Assembly (NCBI GenBank): GCA_039029515.1
Contig: JBCCFX010000084.1
Span: forward strand, 1 to 15,096
Source: JBCCFX01 sp039029515
GTDB lineage: Bacteria; Planctomycetota; Phycisphaerae; Phycisphaerales; SM1A02
Length of the DNA: 15,096 nucleotides
Direction of reading: 5' to 3'
The position numbers and the translations under genes were made by a program. The notes beneath the pieces were generated by a model, which worked only from the letters and a program-made list of their open reading frames with translations, did no database searches and was not told the origin of the DNA. Positions within the stretch are counted from its first letter, which is position 1. Every line of letters begins with the position of its first letter. Below are positions 1 through 6,620 of the stretch, piece after piece.

Positions 1-37
1 CGACTGGAGCCATGGTGCGCGGTGGCCAATCGATGAT

Positions 38-63
38 GCCGGGTTCAGCAGAACCCGGCCTAC
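38..63 (-). repeat. REP-like hairpin with GTAG foot, copy 1
   Basis: A perfect 9-base stem (38-46 with 51-59) closes a 4-base loop and is followed by CTAC, which reads GTAG 5' of the stem on the minus strand. The 26 bases are identical to 12747-12772, more than 12 kb away. A GTAG foot beside a GC-rich stem is the layout recognised by RAYT/TnpA-REP Y1 transposases in other bacteria. No such transposase is in the window, so calling it a REP is inference from structure. Confidence 0.7.
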
Positions 64-77
64 GGGGAGAGGACGTT

Positions 78-120
78 GATCGTCGTTCGTTGTTCGTTTG
101 TCGTTGTCCGTTTGTCGTGG
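78..120 (+). repeat. Heptad array, GTTCGTT/GTCGTTT words
   Basis: From 79 the bases fall into six successive 7-base words of T/G/C-rich sequence (such as TTCGTTG, TTCGTTT and GTCGTTG), with scattered substitutions but no change of register. It is the first half of the composite repeat unit. The same word style recurs at 12630-12671 beside similar hairpins. Confidence 0.75.
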
Positions 121-167
121 CTGCACGACGATTGGTGCCGTGGTGCGCGGTGCCGTCCAACGGAGAC

Positions 168-192
168 GGCGGGTTCGGAAAACCCGCCCTAC
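168..192 (-). repeat. REP-like hairpin with GTAG foot, copy 2
   Basis: GGCGGGTT at 168-175 pairs perfectly with AACCCGCC at 181-188 around a 5-base loop, and CTAC follows at 189-192 (GTAG on the minus strand). The loop and stem differ from copy 1 but the foot and layout are the same. Confidence 0.7.
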
Positions 193-207
193 GGGGAGAG
201 GGCGTCT

Positions 208-250
208 GATCGTCGTTCGTTGTTCGTTTGTCGTTGTCCGTTCGTCGTGG
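208..250 (+). repeat. Heptad array, second copy of the 78-120 tract
   Basis: The 43 bases match 78-120 except for one T-to-C change at 243. The 7-base register is unbroken. Such near identity between adjacent copies points to recent tandem duplication of the whole 130-base unit. Confidence 0.75.
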
Positions 251-297
251 TTGAACGACGATTGGAACCGTGGTGCGCGGTGGCATCCAACGACGAC

Positions 298-322
298 GGC
301 GGGTTCGGAGAACCCCGCCTAC
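298..322 (-). repeat. REP-like hairpin with GTAG foot, copy 3
   Basis: GGCGGGTTC (298-306) pairs with GAACCCCGCC (310-319) with one bulged C, leaving a 3-base loop. CTAC ends the element at 319-322. It is a slightly decayed version of copy 2. Confidence 0.65.
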
Positions 323-346
323 AAGAGCTACAGGAACAACACGTCT

Positions 347-572
347 GATCCGCACCTTCGCAGCCTCAGGTGCGGCGTGGGTCAAAGAGGGCGGCGACAC
401 CGTCGCGAGATAGGTGTTGCCCGCTCGAGAGCGCAGGGCACATGCGGGAATGGCGTACGTCATTTGGGTGGCCGTTGAGTCGACACCATCCGCGATTGAT
501 CGAGCGGTCCGCATCACGTGCTCGCTATGGTCAATCGATCATGTCTGACGACTCGCAGATCTGGGGTTTATC
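347..572. other. Non-coding stretch upstream of the first gene
   Basis: Together with 1-346 this makes a 572-base stretch without a credible gene. Apart from the hairpin at 350-375, I see no tRNA, no repeat word and no convincing promoter. Short open frames crossing it have no start signal and no recognisable product. The last bases before ATG 573 contain GGGG at 563-566, a weak ribosome-binding candidate. Confidence 0.5.
350..375. terminator. Perfect 8-base hairpin, possible terminator
   Basis: CCGCACCT at 350-357 is exactly complementary to AGGTGCGG at 368-375, with a 10-base loop. No T tract follows on either strand, so if it terminates transcription it does so without the usual U run. 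It lies between the repeat block and the first gene, and could equally be an RNA structure in that gene's leader. Confidence 0.35.
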
Positions 573-3500
573 ATGAAACGACGTCATTCACGGTCGGGGT
601 TGTGGTACGCCATCGCCGCTGGTCTCGTGATTGGAGCGAGTGCATACGAGGTACGTGCACAGTGCGAGGTTGCGCGGATCACGGATTCGATTCCGGCCGG
701 GCCGGGCGAGCGTACCGTCTTTGGCAGCGGCATCGAGATTGACGGAACGACCGCTGTGGTCGCGGGTGGGCAAGTGAATAGCCCGAGTGATCCGCGCGTC
801 AGCATTCTGACGTTCGCGGATGATCGGTGGGACGTGACTGCCGTCCTGCATCCACCGATTCCGACCGGCAACTTCGACTTTGGCGGCGATGTGTCGATCG
901 GCGGGGACACGATGGTGGCAACAGGTCGCGAGACGATCATTCACGTGTATAGGCGTGTCGCGGACGTGTGGTCATTCGACACGACACTTCTGATTCCGGA
1001 CCCGCAGGGCAATCCGAATCCGGTCGTTGCTGCCGACGATGATGTGATCCTCGTCGGCCAGCCCGGCGCAGCGCCGACCCAGCAGACGCTTGGCGGAGTG
1101 TATGTGTTTGACCGAATCGACGATGCGTGGATTGCAGGTGAGGTGATCAAGCCGGCGACCACGTTCTTTCGAGATGACTTCGGACGAATCATTGCCTACG
1201 ACGGCGAGCGACTCGTGACGACATCTCGCCGGTCACTCGGCGCGCCCTCGAGCGGACATGATGTTCACGTGTTTGAGCGTATCGATGGCATCTGGATCAA
1301 TGTGCAAACAATCGGATTGATCGGTGAACCCATACAGATTGCAGTCGATGGCACGACCATCGCGTTGATCGAATCGATCAACGATGTGCGGCACCTGACC
1401 GTCCTGGAATTCGATGAGGATGCGGGAACGTGGATGACCGCAGATCAATTCCAGCCGGACGTTCCCAGCGCTCTCTTTGGGCGCTCGGTTGCGATCGATC
1501 GTGATGTCATCGCGGTAAGTGGGCCAACGCATGATGTGTTGGTCTATCAACGGGGTGAAGATGGCTGGTTTCAGTCGGCCGAACTCGACGTGGACGGTTT
1601 GAGCAATGATTCTGAGTTCGGTCGCTCATTGGACCTGCATGGCGATCAGCTTCTTGTGGGCGATCCGAATGCCTTTCGGACGTTTGGTGGTTCGGTCCGT
1701 GCGGGCGCTGTCTTTGATTATCGCGGCATATCCGGGCCTGATTGTGATGCGAATGGTGTGCCGGATGCATGTGACGTGCGCACGTGTTCATCCCTTGATA
1801 TCGATGGCAATGGTGTGCTTGACGGTTGTGAGGCCGGAGCGGTCGTGTTCATTGGTCCGCCCGGGGGATCGTGGTTGGATCCATCTCACTGGTCGAGCGG
1901 CGTGATACCGAGTGGGAGCGATCAGGTGGTTCTCACCAAGCACGTGTCGATTGACGGCGCCGTTGCCGCACGTTCGATCACGGTCGCGTGCGGCGGCCGT
2001 CTCGACATGGTGGGCGGCGCGGTGACGACCGTGACGCTTTCTCTGGCCGACGGTGGTGCGCTCACGGGCTTTGGCACGGTCGACGCTACGGTGATGCATG
2101 ATGGCCTGATTGAGATCGGTGATGGCGAACTGATGATCAATGGCGATCTCATGATCGGTTCACACGCCGTGACTTCGGTGCGGCTGCGCGATATCGGCGA
2201 TTCGTCAGGATTGACGGTGCATGCACCGGTGACGCTGGCGGGTACGTTGCGTTTCACCACGACACCAACGGAGACGCTTGGCATCGGTGTGGATGACGCC
2301 ATCCTGACGGCGACGAAGTTGATGGGTGATTTCGATCGCGTCGAGCATGATCGTCTGCCGACGGAACGTCGCGTTCGTCATGACGTCATCGGGACTGAGT
2401 TGCGGATCGTGATTGACCTCAACTTGCCGGTGTCGACGTGTCGAGTGTTGCGGCCATCGGATGAACCGAACGCCGTGGCTATCCATGGAGATGTTGCCCT
2501 CCTTGGAACAACGGCCTATCGGCGTACGAAGACGGGTTGGCATGTCGAGCAGGAACTGAACCCCGACAATGCGACGGTCGGTCTTGGCCTGCGCGGCCTG
2601 ACGGTTGACGAGGACCTCGTGGTGATTGGCGACGTCTTCTTTACACACGATGGCGAATCTCAGTCAGGTACGGCGTTTGTGTATCGCCATGTCGAGGATG
2701 GGTGGGTTCTCGACCAGCAGTTGTTCTCAGCCGTGTCTCAGTCCGAAGCCGAGTTCGGGTACACCATTGCGTATGACGATGGGATTCTGGCCATCGGTTC
2801 GCCGGCCACGTTTACGAATGGCCCGACTCAGGGCGCGATTGATGTGTTTCGGGAGGTGAACGGCGCGTTCGTGCATGAAGCGTACATCGAATCGGAGAAC
2901 ACGTTCACCGAGACGTGGTTCGGGCTTGGTCTCGCGGTGAGTGACGGCCGGATCTTCGTCGGCGGACCACCCGCTGACTGCCTCAGCGGCAGCTCCACCG
3001 GTGATGCGCCGAGCGCGGTGTATGTCTATGCGCAGACTGGCGCGGCATGGACGCTGGTCGACGAGATTCGCAACACGATTCCAACGGATGCGTTTGCCTG
3101 TGACTACTTCGGATTTGGCCTCGACGTCGATGGTGACATCGCGGCTATTCGGTCATTCATCCGTGAGCCACCGGTCGGCGACACCATCGCTCTCGACGAA
3201 CAAGTTCAGATCTTCCGGTTCGATGGCTCGACCTGGAACCTTGAAATGTATGCGAGCGTGCGCAAGAGTGCGTTTGTCTGGTTCCCAACACGATCTGTTG
3301 CGGTGGACGGCGAGACGGTGTATTTCGGCGCATTCGAAACTGAGTTCGAGAATGACCTGCAGTTCCGAACGGGTCGGATTCATGTCTTCCGCCGCGGCGG
3401 CAGTGCGTGGATTGAAGAGCCATCGTTCATTGCCAGTGATGGATGCGAACAGTTGTTCGGCTTTCTTATTGACGCCGATCAAGGGCGGCTGGTCACGGTA

Positions 3501-3851
3501 TCGGGACAGGGATCAGAAGCGGGCATGCAACTTTTTGAGGGCACCGATGGACTGGATCTCAATGGCAATGGCGTCGCCGATGCCTGTGAGGATTCAGGGG
3601 TTGAACCGCCACCATCGACGTGTTTTCTCCCGGAATGCCGCGAGGATTGTGCACCGCTCGACTTCTACGGCGAGTTCGGCAATGGCGTGGTCAACGTTGA
3701 TGACATGCTTGCCGTCATCAATCGATTCGGATTGGCGGGCGCGGGCGAATTTGATGCCTGCGATATTGATCTCAATGGAACGGTCGATGTCGATGACCTG
3801 ATCGCCGTGATCGTCGCATTCGGTCAGGGACCCGAATGCGGGACTGATTAG
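573..3851 (+). CDS. Secreted double FG-GAP propeller protein with dockerin-like tail
   Basis: A predicted extracellular protein of 1092 residues; its biochemical role is not known. A signal peptide (basic MKRRHSR, then a hydrophobic stretch, cleavage near VRA-Q at about 29) starts it. Residues about 35-385 hold seven degenerate motifs of the FGRSVAIDRDVIAVSG kind, the FG-GAP_2 type of beta-propeller blade. Two Asp/Asn/Gly calcium loops follow (about 388-420, DANGVPDACD and DIDGNGVLDGCE). Residues about 425-615 are a low-complexity beta-rich region starting GSWLDPSHWSSGVIPSG. A second set of seven FG-type motifs fills about 630-990, then another loop (LNGNGVADACED) and a two-loop dockerin-like tail (about 1023-1088). 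ATG 573 is chosen because it starts the signal peptide; only GGGG lies upstream. It converges on the gene at 4081-4758. Blade counts come from motif spacing and are not modelled. Confidence 0.9.
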   Translation: MKRRHSRSGLWYAIAAGLVIGASAYEVRAQCEVARITDSIPAGPGERTVFGSGIEIDGTTAVVAGGQVNSPSDPRVSILTFADDRWDVTAVLHPPIPTGNFDFGGDVSIGGDTMVATGRETIIHVYRRVADVWSFDTTLLIPDPQGNPNPVVAADDDVILVGQPGAAPTQQTLGGVYVFDRIDDAWIAGEVIKPATTFFRDDFGRIIAYDGERLVTTSRRSLGAPSSGHDVHVFERIDGIWINVQTIGLIGEPIQIAVDGTTIALIESINDVRHLTVLEFDEDAGTWMTADQFQPDVPSALFGRSVAIDRDVIAVSGPTHDVLVYQRGEDGWFQSAELDVDGLSNDSEFGRSLDLHGDQLLVGDPNAFRTFGGSVRAGAVFDYRGISGPDCDANGVPDACDVRTCSSLDIDGNGVLDGCEAGAVVFIGPPGGSWLDPSHWSSGVIPSGSDQVVLTKHVSIDGAVAARSITVACGGRLDMVGGAVTTVTLSLADGGALTGFGTVDATVMHDGLIEIGDGELMINGDLMIGSHAVTSVRLRDIGDSSGLTVHAPVTLAGTLRFTTTPTETLGIGVDDAILTATKLMGDFDRVEHDRLPTERRVRHDVIGTELRIVIDLNLPVSTCRVLRPSDEPNAVAIHGDVALLGTTAYRRTKTGWHVEQELNPDNATVGLGLRGLTVDEDLVVIGDVFFTHDGESQSGTAFVYRHVEDGWVLDQQLFSAVSQSEAEFGYTIAYDDGILAIGSPATFTNGPTQGAIDVFREVNGAFVHEAYIESENTFTETWFGLGLAVSDGRIFVGGPPADCLSGSSTGDAPSAVYVYAQTGAAWTLVDEIRNTIPTDAFACDYFGFGLDVDGDIAAIRSFIREPPVGDTIALDEQVQIFRFDGSTWNLEMYASVRKSAFVWFPTRSVAVDGETVYFGAFETEFENDLQFRTGRIHVFRRGGSAWIEEPSFIASDGCEQLFGFLIDADQGRLVTVSGQGSEAGMQLFEGTDGLDLNGNGVADACEDSGVEPPPSTCFLPECREDCAPLDFYGEFGNGVVNVDDMLAVINRFGLAGAGEFDACDIDLNGTVDVDDLIAVIVAFGQGPECGTD

Positions 3852-3881
3852 ATCGATCGAGCCGGACACAGGTGCGCGCAA

Positions 3882-3914
3882 CAACGGCGCCCGAGGGGAT
3901 TGCGGGCGCCGTTG
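3882..3914 (+). terminator. Strong hairpin terminator, possibly bidirectional
   Basis: An 11-base perfect stem, CAACGGCGCCC (3882-3892) with GGGCGCCGTTG (3904-3914), closes an 11-base loop 30 bases after the stop of the gene ending at 3851. There is no following T run. The symmetric stem between convergent genes could end transcripts from either side. Confidence 0.7.
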
Positions 3915-3949
3915 CCAGAGTCAGCGGTGTGTGCGCTGGTGTGAATTGG

Positions 3950-3998
3950 GGTTTCGAGTTTCGGGTTGTGGGTTGTGGGTTTTGAGATTTGGGATGTA
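3950..3998 (+). repeat. Heptad array, GGTTGTG family
   Basis: Seven consecutive 7-base words occupy 3950-3998: variants of GGTTTCG first, then two exact GGTTGTG copies, then GGTTTTG and weaker forms. The register is unbroken while the word drifts. GGG runs recur every seven bases at 3963-3979, giving limited quadruplex potential. The array sits between two convergent genes. Confidence 0.75.
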
Positions 3999-4006
3999 CA
4001 ACCCAC
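3968..4006 (-). terminator. Hairpin formed by heptad word and its inverse
   Basis: GTGGGTTGT at 3968-3976, inside the heptad array, is exactly complementary to ACAACCCAC at 3998-4006 across a 21-base loop. It lies 75 bases beyond the stop of the minus-strand gene at 4081-4758 and could end its transcript. The long loop and lack of a U run keep confidence low. A second small inverted repeat (4045-4050 with 4067-4072) lies nearer the stop. Confidence 0.3.
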
Positions 4007-4080
4007 GCAGCTTCAGTACCTCATTCCAGATCGCGGTGTGAACTGCCTGGACGGATCGCACGGATACCAGGCTGGCCGGC

Positions 4081-4758
4081 TCACCCGCGTCGACGGCGTC
4101 GCGTGCAGATCACGCCGGTCGCGAGAAACGCGAGTGCGCCCGGAGCGGGCACGGCGGCGGTCACGAGCGCATCCCCGACATCAGCGCCTGCGAGGTTCGA
4201 GCCGGCGAGTCCGTTGTCGAAGAGGAACGAACCGAACTCATCTGATACGAGCAGATCGGCGCCGATGCGGAGTTCGGTGTCGGACGCGACGAGTTCCGTG
4301 GGATCGGCGATATCAAAGAGGATCGCCTGAACGCCGACCGTGCTCTGCACGAAGAAACCGCTGGCGGCACCGCCGAGACCATCGACGCGGGCGGCGTCGA
4401 AGCCGATCGTAAAGTTGCCGACTTCAACGAGGCCGAGCGATGAATCAAAGAAGACGGAGCCGGTGTGTTCGATGGTTCCGCCGAACGACCCCAGGAAATC
4501 GCCCGGATCGTAGGAGAACGTGGTCGGCAGATTGCCGTTCGTGGGGTTGATGCCGAAGGCGACGGAGTCCGCGCCGAGGTCGCCCGCGCCGACATCCATC
4601 GATGCGGAGTTGAGCGTCAGTCCAGCGGCGGAACTGAGGGTATCGGTATCGAGCAGGACGCTGGTTTGTCCGCCGAAGACGTCAACGACGCCGGCGGATG
4701 CAGATGTGGCGATGGCGGTGGCCGCCGCGACGGCGGCACAGGTGACAAGGCAACGCAT
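4081..4758 (-). CDS. PEP-CTERM-like sorted surface protein
   Basis: A 225-residue predicted exported protein without a recognisable catalytic domain. A signal peptide (MRCLVTCAAVAAATAIATSASA, cut near residue 22) precedes a Gly/Ala/Asp/Ser-rich beta-type body with no cysteine outside the two terminal signals. The last 23 residues form a tripartite sorting signal: VPAPGA at 203-208, a short hydrophobic segment, and a basic end of five arginines plus glycine. This matches the PEP-CTERM layout, with VPAP in place of VPEP, a form I associate with Phycisphaerae. Proteins with this signal are processed by an exosortase and end up on the surface or in extracellular polymer; no exosortase is encoded here. 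AGGGAAG lies four bases before the ATG. Upstream is a 463-base gap shared with the divergent NHL gene. Confidence 0.88.
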   Translation of the reverse strand: MRCLVTCAAVAAATAIATSASAGVVDVFGGQTSVLLDTDTLSSAAGLTLNSASMDVGAGDLGADSVAFGINPTNGNLPTTFSYDPGDFLGSFGGTIEHTGSVFFDSSLGLVEVGNFTIGFDAARVDGLGGAASGFFVQSTVGVQAILFDIADPTELVASDTELRIGADLLVSDEFGSFLFDNGLAGSNLAGADVGDALVTAAVPAPGALAFLATGVICTRRRRRG

Positions 4759-4824
4759 GGTTCTTCCCTTTCTCGCTTCTCGTTTGAGCGGCGGGTCGCC
4801 GCACGGGGGTCAAAGGCACCGCGC

Positions 4825-4842
4825 CGTGCGCCGAGGCGCACG
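4825..4842. other. Compact GC-rich palindrome
   Basis: CGTGCGCC at 4825-4832 and GGCGCACG at 4835-4842 are exact complements with only GA between, so as RNA it would fold as a 7-base stem with a 4-base loop. It is 67 bases upstream of the minus-strand ATG at 4758. As DNA it could be an operator; as RNA, a leader hairpin of that gene. Neither is established. Confidence 0.4.
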
Positions 4843-4986
4843 ATCACGATGTCGTTCCGACTCTGTCTTCAGGAACACGCCGGTGATTGTCTGGCGTGGT
4901 TGATGGCAAAGTCTCTCTTCTCAGGCATCAGTTCGCCGGCGTGGTGGGAGGGATTCGGTGTGGGGGAAAGAAAATGCGGGAGGGAA

Positions 4987-5049
4987 GGGATTCGCGATTT
5001 GGGATTCGGGATTCGATGCAGACAGCTGACGGCGAAGAGCGAAGGGCTG
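4987..5049 (+). repeat. Heptad array, GGGATTC block joined to GCTG block
   Basis: Nine words in strict 7-base register: four of the GGGATTC type (second word GCGATTT), a transition word GATGCAG, then four degenerate words ending in GCTG or GCGA. The first 36 bases counted from 4982 match 10303-10338 with a single mismatch, and the order of word types is the same there, so the two arrays are copies of one composite element. It lies in a divergent promoter region. Confidence 0.85.
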
Positions 5050-5221
5050 AAAACTCTTGCGATTCGTCGATCGAGTGATACGTTGATTTGCGTGTGCGGC
5101 GGGCATCGTCGTCACATTGCGAGCGGATCAGCCGGCGGACGCATCCAGATGAATCGAATCGGCGTGCATCATGTCATGCCGGGATGCGGCGCCGAGTCAC
5201 TTCATTCAAGTGGGGTTCACC

Positions 5222-6589
5222 ATGCACATCCGATCTATGGCTTGGCGTCTGACAGGCGTTTTTGTCAGCCTGCTTCTGGTATCTGTCGCGTCAGCGGGTC
5301 CTCGCGGCGATGTTCCGATTCAGGCGTGCTGTCTGCCCCTCGGATGCATGGAGTTGACGTCAACCGAATGCGCGGTGCTGGGCGGTGTGTTGGCGGGAAC
5401 AACGTTCTGCGTTGATGCCGACAGTGACGGCGACGGCGTGACGGACGCATGTGACGAGTGCCCGAGTGATCCCGCGAAGGTGTTTGCCGGCGCGTGCGGG
5501 TGTGGTGAGACGGACATCATCAATGCTCTGTCGTTCGCGCTCACGTTCGGGAGTTCGGGGACCGGTGCCGGCGAGTTTGATCGTCCACGTGGCATTGCGG
5601 TGGATCCAACAGGCCGAACGTATGTATGCGATGCCGACAACGATCGCATCAACGTGTTCGACAGTGCGGGCACGTTCCAGTTTGCATTCGGCAGCTTCGG
5701 CACGGGGACGGGACAGTTCAACGATCCGCGAGGGATTGCCGTTGACAGCGGGGGACGAATCTTCGTCGCCGACCAACTCAATCAACGCGTCCAAGTGTTT
5801 GATCGAACGGGCAATTACCTGTTCATGTTTACGGGCACGTTGAGCGGAAGCGGTTTCTTCCTGCCGATCGGCATTGCGGTGGACGCGGCCGGCCGGGTGT
5901 ATACGGCGGATCCGATCAACGACCGCATCGAGGTGTTCGATAGCACGGGCGGGTTTCTGTTCATGTTCGGCAGCCTCGGTACCGGGGACGGCGAGTTCGA
6001 CAATCCGTCTGGCATCACGACGGATGACAACGGGCGGATTTACGTCACTGAGATCAGCAACGATCGCGTGCAGGTGTTTGACAGCACGGGGAGTTTTCTC
6101 TTTTCGTTCGGTAGTTTCGGTACGGGCGACGGCGAGTTCTTTGATCCGATCGGGATTGTGGTCGACGGTGCCGGCCGGATGTATGTGACCGATCTGCAGA
6201 ATGACCGCGTGCAGGTCTTCGATCCTGTCGGCGCGTACCTGTTCTCGCTGGGTGGGTTTGGCATCAATCCGGGGCAGTTTGACGATCCGCGCGGGATTGC
6301 ACGCGACGAAAGCGGGCGGATCTACGTGAGTGATTCACTGAACAACCGCGTTCAGGTGTTCGATCCGGTGGCGACATGTCTGGTCGCGTGCCCGTGGGAT
6401 TGTGCGCCGCCACCTGACGGGAACGGCGTGGTGAACATTGATGATCTGCTGGCCGTACTGAATGCATTCGGCACGACTGACGTCGCATGTGACAACGCGC
6501 CAGACAACGGTGACGGCACGTTTGGTAACGGCGTCGTGAACATCGATGATCTGCTGGGGACGATCAATAACTTCGGCGCGTGTCCGTAG
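5222..6589 (+). CDS. Secreted six-repeat NHL protein with dockerin-like tail
   Basis: A predicted exported 455-residue protein. Residues 1-25 are a signal peptide ending ASA-GP. A cysteine motif follows (CCLPLGC to TTFC, about 36-63), then a thrombospondin type 3-like calcium loop, DSDGDGVTDACDECPSDP (68-84). Residues 109-388 hold six NHL repeats of about 47 residues, each FGSxGTGxGEFxxPxGIAVDxxGRIYVxDxxNDRVQVFDxxG, enough for a six-bladed propeller, a fold usually used for binding. Residues about 389-455 are the dockerin-like tail with two GNGVVNIDDLL loops. ATG 5222 is preferred over an in-frame ATG at 5171 because it directly begins the signal peptide and has GTGGGG upstream. The gene converges on the FG-GAP gene with only 23 bases between stops. 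Ligand and function cannot be read from sequence. Confidence 0.93.
   Translation: MHIRSMAWRLTGVFVSLLLVSVASAGPRGDVPIQACCLPLGCMELTSTECAVLGGVLAGTTFCVDADSDGDGVTDACDECPSDPAKVFAGACGCGETDIINALSFALTFGSSGTGAGEFDRPRGIAVDPTGRTYVCDADNDRINVFDSAGTFQFAFGSFGTGTGQFNDPRGIAVDSGGRIFVADQLNQRVQVFDRTGNYLFMFTGTLSGSGFFLPIGIAVDAAGRVYTADPINDRIEVFDSTGGFLFMFGSLGTGDGEFDNPSGITTDDNGRIYVTEISNDRVQVFDSTGSFLFSFGSFGTGDGEFFDPIGIVVDGAGRMYVTDLQNDRVQVFDPVGAYLFSLGGFGINPGQFDDPRGIARDESGRIYVSDSLNNRVQVFDPVATCLVACPWDCAPPPDGNGVVNIDDLLAVLNAFGTTDVACDNAPDNGDGTFGNGVVNIDDLLGTINNFGACP
5546..6388 (+). repeat. 141-base tandem coding repeat (NHL blades)
   Basis: Six in-frame units of about 141 bases encode the NHL blades. Units 2, 4 and 5 are most alike at protein level (FGSxGTGDGEF and DRVQVFDSTG segments), unit 3 is one residue shorter, and unit 6 is the most diverged at its start. 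Similarity is higher in protein than in DNA, suggesting old duplications kept by selection. Confidence 0.75.
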
Positions 6590-6599
6590 GGGCAGCATT

Positions 6600-6620
6600 C
6601 AGCCGTCAGCTGTCAGTTGT
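6600..6620 (+). repeat. Short heptad array, CAGCTGT family, containing a stop codon
   Basis: Three words (CAGCCGT, CAGCTGT, CAGTTGT) fill most of the gap between two convergent genes. On the minus strand the array reads as ACAACTG and ACAGCTG words. The TGA stop of the FG-GAP gene (6613-6615) and its last two codons lie inside it. Confidence 0.65.

Larger units (their letters stand above)
1..346. repeat. Composite tandem repeat, about 130-base unit, 2.6 copies
   Basis: Units begin at 78 and 208 (period 130); a truncated unit occupies 1-77 and the third unit (208-346) ends about nine bases longer than the second. Each unit has a heptad tract (78-120, 208-250), a spacer containing CGTGGTGCGCGG, and a GC-rich hairpin followed by CTAC (38-63, 168-192, 298-322). 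The two heptad tracts differ at a single base (113 versus 243). No plausible protein is encoded: overlapping open frames here read through repeat DNA and look like nothing known. A diverged copy of the same heptad-plus-hairpin layout lies at 12630-12772. The array touches the left window edge, so it may extend further. Confidence 0.85.
4759..5221. other. Divergent intergenic region, 463 bases
   Basis: It separates the PEP-CTERM-like gene (minus) from the NHL gene (plus) and must hold both promoters, although I cannot pick -35/-10 boxes with confidence. Contents seen: a short palindrome at 4825-4842, a purine-rich run from 4964 leading into the heptad array at 4987-5049, and otherwise plain sequence. 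Open frames crossing it are antisense shadows of the left gene running on through repeat DNA. Confidence 0.55.

Noticed and set aside
1..346. CRISPR array
   Set aside because: The units are about 130 bases with near-identical content throughout; there are no short direct repeats separated by unique spacers, and no cas genes.
98..478. 126-residue open frame across the left repeats
   Set aside because: Its sequence derives from the tandem units and it has no ribosome site or family resemblance.
1..572. tRNA or other structured RNA gene
   Set aside because: No cloverleaf or familiar RNA core was found; the hairpins present are simple REP-like or terminator-like stems.
2941..3801. 286-residue open frame on the plus strand
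   Set aside because: It is an off-frame shadow of the FG-GAP propeller gene, rich in Ser, Arg and Met with no recognisable motif.
4465..5415. 316-residue open frame on the plus strand
   Set aside because: It is antisense to the PEP-CTERM-like gene, runs through repeat DNA and overlaps the NHL gene in another frame; there is no coherent domain.
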